Positions 28,092-36,400 of a stretch of 64,000 nt of DNA are shown here, in pieces. The DNA comes from Pseudomonas cavernicola (GTDB lineage: Bacteria; Pseudomonadota; Gammaproteobacteria; Pseudomonadales; Pseudomonadaceae), in NCBI RefSeq assembly GCF_003596405.1, contig NZ_QYUR01000008.1, positions 558,001 to 622,000 on the forward strand. The letters run 5' to 3'. Position 1 is the stretch's first letter, and every line of letters starts with the position of its first letter. The notes beneath the pieces are model-generated. The model did no database searches, was not told the origin of the DNA, and saw nothing but the letters and a program-made list of their open reading frames with translations. The translations under genes were made by a program, and so were the position numbers.

Positions 28092-28243
28092 TGTTGGCGC
28101 TGATACGATTTTGAGCCAGGTTGCTGATTTTGACTGCCCCATATGCAGCCTCTGAAATCCCGTGCAAGGCCATCGTTTGCTGAGTATTCAGGTGGGTCAT
28201 TGAATTCCGGTAGCCTGGGTTAAAAATCGTATCAGCGCCAACA
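28092..28243 (-). mobile_element. MITE-like element, copy 2 (inverted)
   Basis: A 152-bp unit that reads as the reverse complement of 25338-25488, differing at only a few bases near its right end (GGGTTAAAAATCG against GGGTCAAAATCG). Ends again in TGTTGGCGC/GCGCCAACA. With copy 1 it flanks the chemoreceptor gene. 28244-28785 shows no supported gene. Confidence 0.8.
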
Positions 28244-28785
28244 GACGGGGTAAACCTGGTAGGGAATATGAGCCACGGGCGCAGCCTTCAGCTCGATTTT
28301 CAGATGAGGGCCTCGTCAGCGGATTCCATCAGGGCCAGCAGGTTTTTCTTCCTGCACAACAGGCCGGATATAAGACTGCTCCTACCTATGCGCCAGCATG
28401 GCTACCTATTGAGCTCCGGGAGGCGTCCATATAAGGATTTCCCTAAAGAGCTTCCTTAGCCCCCGCATCGAGCACTATCTCCAACTCGTCGACAGCCTCC
28501 ACACGTTACTGAACTACCCACCAAAACCACACCTCGAGCACTCATTCCGTGACGAAATTCATATCGCCATTCATCCCAACGCACAAAAAAACTGACAACC
28601 CCCACCAATGACGTGCAAATCATTGCAAATCCACAATCCCACAGACATATATTCAACGGAACAGAAATTGTATCTATTAGCCCGCCACATGCCGCCAAGG
28701 GATTTACCAAAATCGACTTAAGATATTTTGGGGTTTGGCGCCCCCCCTTCGTTTCCAGTTAACGTATCTTTATAATGAGGTCAAA

Positions 28786-29607
28786 ATGAAAATAGCTCTT
28801 TGTCAACTCAATTCAGGTCAGGATAGACAGGCTAATATCGCTGCGGCCCTCAAAGGCCTGGACGAAGCAGGTGCCAAGGGCGCAAGGCTCGCCATGCTTC
28901 CAGAGTGCATTGACTACATGGGCCCCATCGAAGGTGTTAAGGAAAACTCCGAACCCTTCAATGGCCCCTCGGTTGAAGCATTCGCGGCAAAAGCAAAAGA
29001 GCACCAGATGTGGGTGCTCGCGGGCACGCTCCGGACAACCGATGGGATCGACGCAAGGTGTTCAAACACCGCTTACTTGATAACCCCAGAGGGAAAAATA
29101 GCCAGCTTTTACAACAAAGTTCACATGTTTGATGTAAAAATAAAAGGCCAAGTAGATTTTCTTGAGTCTGCGGTAGTCAAACCAGGATCATCAGTAGGCT
29201 TCAGCGCCATCGATGATATTCCTGTGGGCATATCCATTTGTTACGACCTTCGCTTCCCGGAGCTTTTCCGCGCACAAGCGCTTATGGGAGCAAAGATCCT
29301 GTTCCTTCCTGCAGCCTTCACTATGTTTACAGGGAAAGATCACTGGGAGGTTCTGCTGAGAGCACGCGCGATTGAAAACCAATGTTTCGTGGTTGCAACC
29401 GGGCAATGGGGAACGCATGCACCTGGTATCACTTCCTACGGCCGTAGCCTAGTTGTCGACCCATGGGGCACCGTTATCGCCTGTGCTCCTGACGGGGTCA
29501 ATACAACCGTTGTGGATCTACCTATGGGTCGGATTGAAGACGTCAGGAACAGCCTTCCTTCGTTAGCCAACCGTAAACCCGAGGTCTACAAGGACGCCCT
29601 TCTGTAA
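28786..29607 (+). CDS. carbon-nitrogen hydrolase, nitrilase superfamily (omega-amidase/Nit type)
   Basis: A 273-residue amidase-fold enzyme. The Glu-Lys-Cys triad is present: Glu40 in AMLPEC, Lys111 in FYNKVHMFD and Cys152 in ISICYDLRFPELFR. These blocks resemble the Nit1/Nit2 branch (deaminated glutathione amidase or omega-amidase). Start at ATG 28786, with GAGG six bases upstream. It lies alone on its transcript, but hydrolysis of an omega-amide or gamma-glutamyl-derived amide would suit the ligase and glutaminase genes nearby; this link is inference. Confidence 0.85.
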   Translation: MKIALCQLNSGQDRQANIAAALKGLDEAGAKGARLAMLPECIDYMGPIEGVKENSEPFNGPSVEAFAAKAKEHQMWVLAGTLRTTDGIDARCSNTAYLITPEGKIASFYNKVHMFDVKIKGQVDFLESAVVKPGSSVGFSAIDDIPVGISICYDLRFPELFRAQALMGAKILFLPAAFTMFTGKDHWEVLLRARAIENQCFVVATGQWGTHAPGITSYGRSLVVDPWGTVIACAPDGVNTTVVDLPMGRIEDVRNSLPSLANRKPEVYKDALL

Positions 29608-29626
29608 CGCATCCCGAGCACACTAA

Positions 29627-29659
29627 AAAGCGGCTACCGAACCCTGTCGGTAGCGCTTT
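29627..29659 (+). terminator. Terminator-like hairpin after the nitrilase gene
   Basis: AAAGCGGCTACCGA, loop ACCCTG, TCGGTAGCGCTTT: a strong stem 20 bp after the stop with a short T run. Confidence 0.65.
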
Positions 29660-30039
29660 GCACTTGTGTCTGAAAAATCGATCGACCCTTCGCAAGGCAT
29701 GAACTTGCGAAGGCGTCTTGGTATGAGCGTTTTTCGGGCGCGTGCCCAGCATGCACCAGACAGGCACATGGATAGAGAAAAGGTAGTGAGGGGGGGATTT
29801 CCAGCCAGATTTCCGGTACCGCGATCAAAGGGCTCCCAGCCTGCGGAGCCGCTTGCACCCTTCCACAGAAATGAGCACAGCAGTCCTGCGTTCTCCCTCA
29901 ACGAAAATCGGTTTGCGAGTCGTGATCACCTGATCGAGCAAATCGTCAAAATGGCTCATTGCCCGAGCAACTGACCATCGTTCATCTGCCATGTGCCAGG
30001 CCCTATCTCGAAATCAAAAGGTGGATTTCTCACCATCAT
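29660..30039. other. Non-coding stretch
   Basis: No supported gene or clear structure. Confidence 0.35.
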
Positions 30040-30405
30040 TTAGAAACGGTCGGCGGATTCGAGAAGCTTGAGAAAGCTCGCTCTGCCGAGGTCTCGCTTA
30101 AAGCTAGCGATGACGTAATTACCATCTTGGGTTTCGAGCAGCCAAAACCGCCCTTCTTTCCTCGCTGACTGAATTTTACCTGTGCGAAGAATAGAACCAT
30201 CCGCCCGGTGGTACGCATCGTCACGCTCAGAATGGTCGAAGGAATCACCCAGGCATGTGTCATCCGCGATGAGAGCGTCGCTAACGAAAGCTCTGATCGG
30301 CATCGTGTATTTGCGAAGGCTTGCTCGCACCAAGCGACTCAGTTGAAAGTCACTAAAATCCTTACTGTGGAAATCCAGCTCAATTACTTCAGGCATCCAA
30401 CCCAA
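30040..30405 (-). CDS. hypothetical protein
   Basis: A 121-residue soluble protein, not recognised. It has an acidic N-terminal half (VIELDFHSKDFSDFQLSRL) and a C-terminal LETQDGNYVIASFKRDLGRA stretch that reads like a genuine beta-rich domain. Stop to next gene: it lies 52 bp downstream of the DUF6957-like gene on the same strand, so the two may be co-transcribed. Lies among IS remnants, so probably accessory. Confidence 0.45.
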   Translation of the reverse strand: MGWMPEVIELDFHSKDFSDFQLSRLVRASLRKYTMPIRAFVSDALIADDTCLGDSFDHSERDDAYHRADGSILRTGKIQSARKEGRFWLLETQDGNYVIASFKRDLGRASFLKLLESADRF

Positions 30406-30456
30406 GCTCCAAAACGACTTTAAATAAATTGCCGGCGAGTATCGCTCACCCTGCTT

Positions 30457-30849
30457 TCATCGAAAAAGCAGTGCCAATGCTAGCCTCTTTTCTCGTCCTG
30501 CCCCTAAGAGGAGGTAGACCGTACTCTTGGTTTCAAACATGCAACCCTGGCTAAAAGACACGCCAAAATTGCTGCGTACCCACATGCTGGGCTGAAAACG
30601 ACCTTTGCTGTCTAGAACGATTTCGTGAGCAAAAAGCGTTGCGGGAAGGAGACCGAGCGTCGTCAGCTTGTCTTTCTCAGCAGATGTCACAGTAAGGTTG
30701 ATCAGGATCCACTGCCGAACGATGCAGAATGCTTTTCCTGGGAACATCTTTGCTGCCAATTCAATCAGCTCATCCTGGGTTCCTTGCCAGCCGAGCATCT
30801 CCTCGCCTGCGCCGTAAAGCAGCTGCGAGATCTCTTCTAATGTAACCAT
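30457..30849 (-). CDS. DUF6957-like protein
   Basis: A 130-residue soluble protein. The pattern ISQLLYGAGEEMLGW, FPGKAFCIVRQWILINLTVT, LFAHEIVLDSKGRF and VRSNFGVSFSQGCMFETKSTVYLLLG is one I associate with the pseudomonad family DUF6957; function unknown. Start taken at ATG 30849, because the upstream extension has no family-like sequence. Orphan accessory gene next to an IS66 remnant. Confidence 0.6.
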   Translation of the reverse strand: MVTLEEISQLLYGAGEEMLGWQGTQDELIELAAKMFPGKAFCIVRQWILINLTVTSAEKDKLTTLGLLPATLFAHEIVLDSKGRFQPSMWVRSNFGVSFSQGCMFETKSTVYLLLGAGREKRLALALLFR

Positions 30850-30868
30850 GTAATTTCTCGAATTCGAT

Positions 30869-31132
30869 TTAGGTGAAACTGGCACCAATAGCGGGGCGCC
30901 GACGCCTATACGCGCCGGAATTCCGCTCGCTGAGGGTCATGGCCGAACGGTTGCGGATAAAAGCGGGCAGGTTTTTACTATCCGCGTCGCGATAAAGCGG
31001 AATCCATTTACGCACGAGATTGGCATTGATCCCGTGGCTCAGCGCGACGCTTGCGATGGACGCACCAGCGTGCAGACATTCCTGAACGACTTGGGCTTTG
31101 AAAGGTTTGGGGTAAGAGTGTCGTTGGCGCAT
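30869..31132 (-). pseudogene. IS66-family accessory protein TnpA, 3'-truncated
   Basis: From ATG 31132 the frame reads MRQRHSYPKPFKAQVVQEC, then a helix-turn-helix GASIASVALSHGINANLVRKW, typical of IS66 orf1 proteins. After about residue 55 (LPAFI) similarity stops and the frame runs into unrelated sequence. No IS66 tnpB or tnpC follows, so this is a remnant. Confidence 0.65.
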
Positions 31133-31212
31133 GGCGATCCGCTTAATAAGGCTAAAAATGGTGTCCACTTAAATAGGTGTCCACCATCGCCCTAAGCGTT
31201 GGGATCAGAAAG

Positions 31213-31610
31213 GTGTGTTGGCCGGACGCTTAGAGCGCCAGTTAAAGCTGGCGGAGGATAGTCGATGAAAGTTCGATACTGGTAAGAAATGGCGAATCAA
31301 CCAGACCCCGAGTCATGCATGTTGCACCGCGAGGTGCAGGGTGAAGCGTTGACAGGGGAAACCGATGGGCCAGCCATTGAGCCGCGTAATCAGGAATCCG
31401 GGATGCCGATGCTGTTAAGCGAAGCAGAAGGCAATACGGAGCATGGCGTTATACGCCAGTCATGCTCTGATCCCGCGCGGTCGGAGACCCTGTGCACGTC
31501 GGGAAGTCCTTCGCACAGAAACTGGGAGATCTCAGCGGTGCCCGGTGCGCAAGCACCGGGCGGGGTAGGAAAGGCCAAAAGCCGTAAGGCGCAGTGATCT
31601 CGCCGCTGCT
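31213..31610 (+). ncRNA. probable group II intron, 5' fragment without its ORF
   Basis: Starts with GTGTG, the 5' consensus of group II introns, at 31213. The following 400 bases are rich in small hairpins with GNRA tetraloops: GCACC-GCGA-GGTGC (about 31326), GCCCGGTGC-GCAA-GCACCGGGC (31540-31561), plus CCAG/CTGG, GGCG/CGCC and CTGTGC/GCACAG stems. This resembles domain I of such introns. No reverse transcriptase/maturase gene and no domain V-VI are seen downstream, so it would be a dead fragment. Confidence 0.45.
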
Positions 31611-31860
31611 GGCGAATAGTGGGCTCATCCAGGCTTTTCCATGGCAGCAGGCAGCGTCGCTCAAATTTTTTTACCCGCAAGGCCTGCTCCGACATCCCTT
31701 CTTGAGTGCGCTGCCCGGTAGGCCCGAACGAGCTTGCGTATCAAGTGGATCAGGATGCCTGGCTTATCGCAATTAGCACTCAGCGCCCCAATCTCTTAAG
31801 CCAAAAACGGCATTACTGAAGGCGTGAGCCACGAAATTGTGTTGGCTCTTGATAAGAGTG
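31611..31860. other. Non-coding stretch before the second ligase promoter
   Basis: No supported gene. Sequence left of the promoter at 31861 is unassigned. Confidence 0.3.
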
Positions 31861-31890
31861 TTGACAATGGCCCAAAGGTCTACATAGTAT
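31861..31890 (+). promoter_or_regulatory. Promoter with GGTCTA operator for the second ligase unit
   Basis: TTGACA (31861-31866), 18 bp, TAGTAT (31885-31890), with CAATGGCCCAAAGGTCTACA (31865-31884) filling the spacer. The operator matches the site before the GntR gene in 19 of 20 bases. Confidence 0.75.
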
Positions 31891-32036
31891 CCCATTAACA
31901 ACAAGAACTAATCGACACCGCCATTGGCGGTGACGGTTTGCCGCCTGGCAGCAGGTAGGTCGAATGGACATTCTGTCCATGTGGCGTTAGCGCTAGACCT
32001 CGCTTGCTGGTAGGCCCTTCTACTGAGGTGCATGAC

Positions 32037-33410
32037 ATGAGCGTTATTTCTATCGAAAAGCTTGAGGAAATGGTGCGGGACGGAAGTATCAAGACCGTCG
32101 TTTGCGCGATGCCTGACCTTTGGGGGCGACTCGTTGGGAAGCGCCTGACCGCTAAATCATTCCTGCAATGCGCATCAGGTGCGGAGGGGCTTCATGCATC
32201 CAGTTATCTCTTCTGTGCGGACATGGAAATGGAGCCGCGCCCAGGTTATAAGCTGACCGGATGGGAGCAAGGCTTTCAAGATTGTGCCATGAAACCTGAT
32301 CTTGGCACTCTTCGCGTTGTAAGCTGGATGCCGCAGACCGCGTTTGTCCTGTGTGATGCCATCGATGAGAGCACTGGCGAGCTCCTTGCAATCTCCCCCA
32401 GGGCGATTCTCAAACGACAGATCGAGCGAGCTCAACGCCAAAACCTCGAGTTCAAGTGTGCGACAGAACTCGAATTCTTTACCTATCGCGACACCTATGA
32501 GGAGGCTTGGGCGAAGCGCTATCGCGGCCTTGTCCCAACTTCGCACTACCGCGCGGACTACCACATCCTGCAGTCGACTCGCGACGAGGAAACCATCGCC
32601 AAGATCCGGGATGCTATGACGGATGCCGGTATCGAGGTTGAGAACGCCAAGACCGAATGGGGGCTTGGTCAGCAAGAAATTGCTTTGCGTTATACCGACG
32701 TGCTGGAGATGGCCGATCGCCATGTCATGTATAAGACATGGGTCAAGGAGCTAATGAGTGGTCGTGGGATGTCGGCGACCTTCATGGCTAAGCCTTTCAT
32801 CGACGAGGTTGGATCTTCTTGCCACATCCATATCAGCATGTGGGACAAGGCAACAGGGGAGGCGATCAGCTACGACCCCTATACCGAAAGCAATATGTCC
32901 AAGCAGTTCGGCTCGTTCGTTGCTGGCATGATCGACGGTGGTGCCGACTACACTTGGATGCAGGCCCCTTCCGTAAACTCCTACAAGCGCTATCGCAAAG
33001 CATCCTTCGCGCCGGTGCATTTTGTTGTCGGCAAGGACAATCGTACCTGCGGATTCAGACTGGTGGGACACGATAAGAGTTTCCGTGTGGAGTCTCGGAT
33101 CCCTGGCGCGGATACGAATCCTTACCTGGCTCTGGCTGCCGTGATTTCGAGCGGTCTTGATGGTGTAGATGCCAATCTGCCGACCCCGGAGGTCTACACC
33201 TCGAATGCTTATGAGGATCCAGATCTTCCGCGCGTTCCGTACACGATGCGCGCAGCAATCGCTGCCTTTGCGAAGAGTGCGAAAGTACGTGACGCCCTAT
33301 CGGCGACCGTGCAAGAGCACCTCCTCAATTTCGCCGAAAACGAACTTGATGCTTTCGAACAGGAAACTGTCACTGACTGGGAAGTGATGCGTTATTTCGA
33401 GCGTGTCTAA
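32037..33410 (+). CDS. glutamine-synthetase-family ligase (PuuA-like), second copy
   Basis: A 457-residue GS-fold enzyme. Start at ATG 32037, preceded by GAGGTG. Motifs: ATELEFFTY (metal-binding Glu), GLGQQEIAL, GSSCHIHISMWD, APSVNSYKRY, RIPGADTNPYLALAAVISSG and a C-terminal WEVMRYFERV. It is only a distant relative of the ligase at 20078, so it is not a recent duplicate. Family members ligate glutamate to ammonia, polyamines or alkyl- and arylamines. Shares the cluster's operator and is followed by an SDR 78 bp downstream, an APC permease and a glutaminase, which supports a catabolic gamma-glutamylation role. Confidence 0.84.
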   Translation: MSVISIEKLEEMVRDGSIKTVVCAMPDLWGRLVGKRLTAKSFLQCASGAEGLHASSYLFCADMEMEPRPGYKLTGWEQGFQDCAMKPDLGTLRVVSWMPQTAFVLCDAIDESTGELLAISPRAILKRQIERAQRQNLEFKCATELEFFTYRDTYEEAWAKRYRGLVPTSHYRADYHILQSTRDEETIAKIRDAMTDAGIEVENAKTEWGLGQQEIALRYTDVLEMADRHVMYKTWVKELMSGRGMSATFMAKPFIDEVGSSCHIHISMWDKATGEAISYDPYTESNMSKQFGSFVAGMIDGGADYTWMQAPSVNSYKRYRKASFAPVHFVVGKDNRTCGFRLVGHDKSFRVESRIPGADTNPYLALAAVISSGLDGVDANLPTPEVYTSNAYEDPDLPRVPYTMRAAIAAFAKSAKVRDALSATVQEHLLNFAENELDAFEQETVTDWEVMRYFERV

Positions 33411-33488
33411 CTGAGTTTCGCATGCGGTTTTTTGGCGATAGTTCCAGGTCGGAGAATGACTCTGGCGCTTTTTAAGGTAGGGCTGGTC

Positions 33489-34253
33489 ATGAGTGAATCG
33501 TTCGAGAAGAAAATTGTTGTTGTAACAGGGGCGGGTGGCGGTATTGGTCTTGCTGTGGCCAATGAGCTCGCCCGCCTTGGAGCCACTGTCGAAGCGCTCG
33601 ATATAAAGGCTCCTGCAGGAGAATTACAATACGGCAATATAAATTTCACGAAGATCGATCTTCGTGACGAGAGTACGGTGGCTGAAGTTGTGGCTGAGAT
33701 TGGGAGACGTCATCGACGCATCGACAGCTTGGTTAACTGCGCAGGTGTGTGCCTATTTGGACGAGATGGTTCAGCGCTCGAGAATGACCCCAGTGTATTC
33801 GAGTTCACCTTCGACGTGAACCTCCATGGCACCCTCCGTATGGTGCGGGCTGTTATCCCCTTCATGCGAAAGGCTCGGGGTGGATCAATGGTACATATTG
33901 CTAGTGTCGTTGGGCTGCGCAATATGGAGAACATCCTCGCGGGCGGGCCTTCCGATGCCTATCAACTTTCTAAGGCTGCTGTAGTGTCCCTTTCCCGATC
34001 GCTGGCGATGCAACTCGCGGGTGAGAACATTCGCTCAAACACAGTTTGCCCTGGTGCAATTGCTACACCAATGACCGAAGAGATTTATGCGCAGTCTGCT
34101 CGTATTGAAGATATGAAGGCGCGGACACCGCTTGGGAGAATTGGTCGACCTGAAGATGTTGCTGCTGCAGTGGCTTTCCTTCTTTCGGATAGCGCATCCT
34201 TTATCACAGGAATAGATCTTCCTGTGGATGGCGGAATTTTAGCGAAGCTCTAA
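33489..34253 (+). CDS. short-chain dehydrogenase/reductase
   Basis: A 254-residue classical SDR: TGAGGGIG near residue 12, an Asp (EALDIK) after the second strand indicating NAD(H), VNCAGVC, HIASVVG, YQLSKAA and ITGIDLPVDGG. The start is set at ATG 33489 so that the Rossmann motif sits at the usual position; the ATG at 33456 has a GGAG box and would add 11 residues. Second gene of the ligase unit. Confidence 0.84.
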   Translation: MSESFEKKIVVVTGAGGGIGLAVANELARLGATVEALDIKAPAGELQYGNINFTKIDLRDESTVAEVVAEIGRRHRRIDSLVNCAGVCLFGRDGSALENDPSVFEFTFDVNLHGTLRMVRAVIPFMRKARGGSMVHIASVVGLRNMENILAGGPSDAYQLSKAAVVSLSRSLAMQLAGENIRSNTVCPGAIATPMTEEIYAQSARIEDMKARTPLGRIGRPEDVAAAVAFLLSDSASFITGIDLPVDGGILAKL

Positions 34254-34712
34254 CAGTTATGGGGTCGTGCTCTCAGAAGGAGTGCACGGCTTTAGCGAGC
34301 GATATAGTAAGTTGGAAAAAAACCTGCAGTGTTGGCGTTAGGGAGTGAATGGAAAAGGAAGTGGTGGAAGCTCAGGCTTCTGCAGGAGTGGCGCATCAAT
34401 AAATCGCTTATAGAAGCTGATCGTGAGAGGAAATGGGAGGTGGGCATAACAAAGTAAATTAACGAAAGCCACGTGCGTAGGCAATTTACTCCCTCTCTGC
34501 GCTAAAAGCCGTTACTAAGGAATGCTATCAATTCATGCGTGTCAATACAGTTGGTTGGCGCAGCGAGTTGGTCTGGTTGATACGTGGGACTACCGATTGC
34601 GGCAATTAGCAGCAAAAAGTGAGCCAAAGCATCAGGGTAAAATTTCGCCTGACTTGCCTTCGAGAAAATAACAGTTTGGTTAATTGCCATTATAGAAAGT
34701 CGGAGGTTTTCA
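34254..34712. other. Non-coding stretch
   Basis: About 460 bp with no supported gene. The permease has its own GGAGG box at 34702 and probably its own promoter here, but no clear one is seen and no GGTCTA motif. Confidence 0.35.
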
Positions 34713-36170
34713 ATGAGTAATACATCCACGCTTAGCGCTTCTGAGAGCAAGGTGTCAGGCAAGTCAAAATTGCGCGGCTCTCTCGGAGTTAGTTCTATCG
34801 TACTTATGGTGGTTGCTACAGCTGCACCATTGACGGTCATGGTGGCCAACACGCCGCTAATTATATCAATGGGTAACGGCGCGGCGGCACCTTTTGATGC
34901 ATTGGTGGCTACCGCTATTATGCTTCTGTTTACGATTGGTTTCGTTTCAATGTCTAGCCATATTACGAACGCCGGAGCGTTCTATGCCTATATTCAGAAA
35001 GGCATGGGGCGAATCGTCGGATTGGGATCGGCGACGTTGGCCTTACTGTCATATTTCCTCATCTTGGTGGCGATAGAAGCCTATATGGGTTTTGCGATCG
35101 GAGAGCTCGTTAAAAATCAGACTGGCATCAGCATTCCTTGGCAGGCTATTTCAGTTGCGGTTGTGGTCATTGTTGGGATTCTGGGTTATAGAGATATCGA
35201 GTTGAGTTCTAAATTCTTGGGCCTCGCTTTGATCTTGGAAATTTTGATCGTACTTGCCGTCAATGCTCTAATTTTCTTCGATCATGGCGTCGCCGGCATG
35301 GATGTCACGCCGTTTACGCTTCCAGTAATCACTTCGGGATCGCCCGGCCTGGGGATTATGTTTGCGATTTACTGCTTTATCGGCTTTGAAGCAACAGTAG
35401 TTTACCGAGAAGAAGCGCGTGACCCGGAACGCACCATCCCGCGAGCAACCTACGCAGCCGTGCTCATCGTTGGAGCATTCTATGTGCTTTCGATGTGGTT
35501 TGAGGTAATCGGTTTTGGGGTTGATAATGTTGCTAAAGTAGCCGCTGAGCATCCAGCCGATTTGTACCTCATTCTTACTCAACAGTACTTGGGTAAGGTT
35601 GGGTACGATGTTATTCAAGTGCTGCTCGTAACCAGTCTTTTCGCTTGTGTTCTCTCTGTACACAATATTGTTGTGCGTTATCAGTATGTACTTGGACGCT
35701 TTGGTGTGTTTCACAAGTGTCTGTCTATTGTCCATGAAGAGCATGGTTCCCCGCATGTTTCGTCCATCGTACAAACGATTACGTCGCTCGCTCTGTTGTT
35801 TGTTTTGTTTGTCATCGGTCTTGATCCCGTAACGCAGATATACGCTTGGGGCGCAACCGCCGGCACGCTAGGGTATATGGCAATCTTGTCTCTGACTTGC
35901 GCGTCGGTCATAGCCTTCTTCTGGGGAAGTAAGAGTGCGCGTATGTGGAATACAAAGATTGCTCCACTTGGCGGTCTTGTAGGTCTTCTGTTCTGCCTGT
36001 GGATTGCTATATCGAACCTGCCTTCGCTGATTGGCGGCGATGCGGCTAGCGCTATCGCAATTTATATTAGTGCCGTCATGTCGATTGCGTTCTTGGTAGG
36101 AATTGTTGTCGCCATGACTATGAAGACGAAATTTCCATCTCGTTATGAAAAGCTGCGAGAACTGGCCTGA
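34713..36170 (+). CDS. APC-superfamily amino acid/amine permease
   Basis: A 485-residue inner-membrane transporter with about 12 helices. The first helix region has the APC substrate-binding pattern (SSIVLMVVATAAPLTVM), helix 6 has IMFAIYCFIGFEATVVYREEARDPERTIPRA, the strongly conserved APC block (GFE.....EEa..P.r.iPra). Imports amino acids or related amines. GGAGG eight bases before the ATG. In this cluster it likely brings in the substrate of the ligase or a glutamyl-type compound. Confidence 0.9.
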   Translation: MSNTSTLSASESKVSGKSKLRGSLGVSSIVLMVVATAAPLTVMVANTPLIISMGNGAAAPFDALVATAIMLLFTIGFVSMSSHITNAGAFYAYIQKGMGRIVGLGSATLALLSYFLILVAIEAYMGFAIGELVKNQTGISIPWQAISVAVVVIVGILGYRDIELSSKFLGLALILEILIVLAVNALIFFDHGVAGMDVTPFTLPVITSGSPGLGIMFAIYCFIGFEATVVYREEARDPERTIPRATYAAVLIVGAFYVLSMWFEVIGFGVDNVAKVAAEHPADLYLILTQQYLGKVGYDVIQVLLVTSLFACVLSVHNIVVRYQYVLGRFGVFHKCLSIVHEEHGSPHVSSIVQTITSLALLFVLFVIGLDPVTQIYAWGATAGTLGYMAILSLTCASVIAFFWGSKSARMWNTKIAPLGGLVGLLFCLWIAISNLPSLIGGDAASAIAIYISAVMSIAFLVGIVVAMTMKTKFPSRYEKLRELA

Positions 36171-36400
36171 TTGTGCCGCGAGTGCCGCCTCAGAAATGGC
36201 TCAGATCGTGAGCGATCTAGCGGATACTGGCCTTAGTGCTGATGTATAGGTGTATAAATCGTTTTGGAGTGCGGCACATTCCAAAGATCTAAGCGTTTCA
36301 ATATCAAATTAACTTAGGTTCGTCCAAGGGACGTGCGTGGATTCTTTTGTCCGAATTTCGGAGTAAAAGATACAACTCGATAGAACTGAAGGGTTATCCC

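Noticed and set aside
28268-28459. 63-residue plus-strand frame after the second MITE
   Set aside because: No ribosome-binding site and no protein-like pattern.
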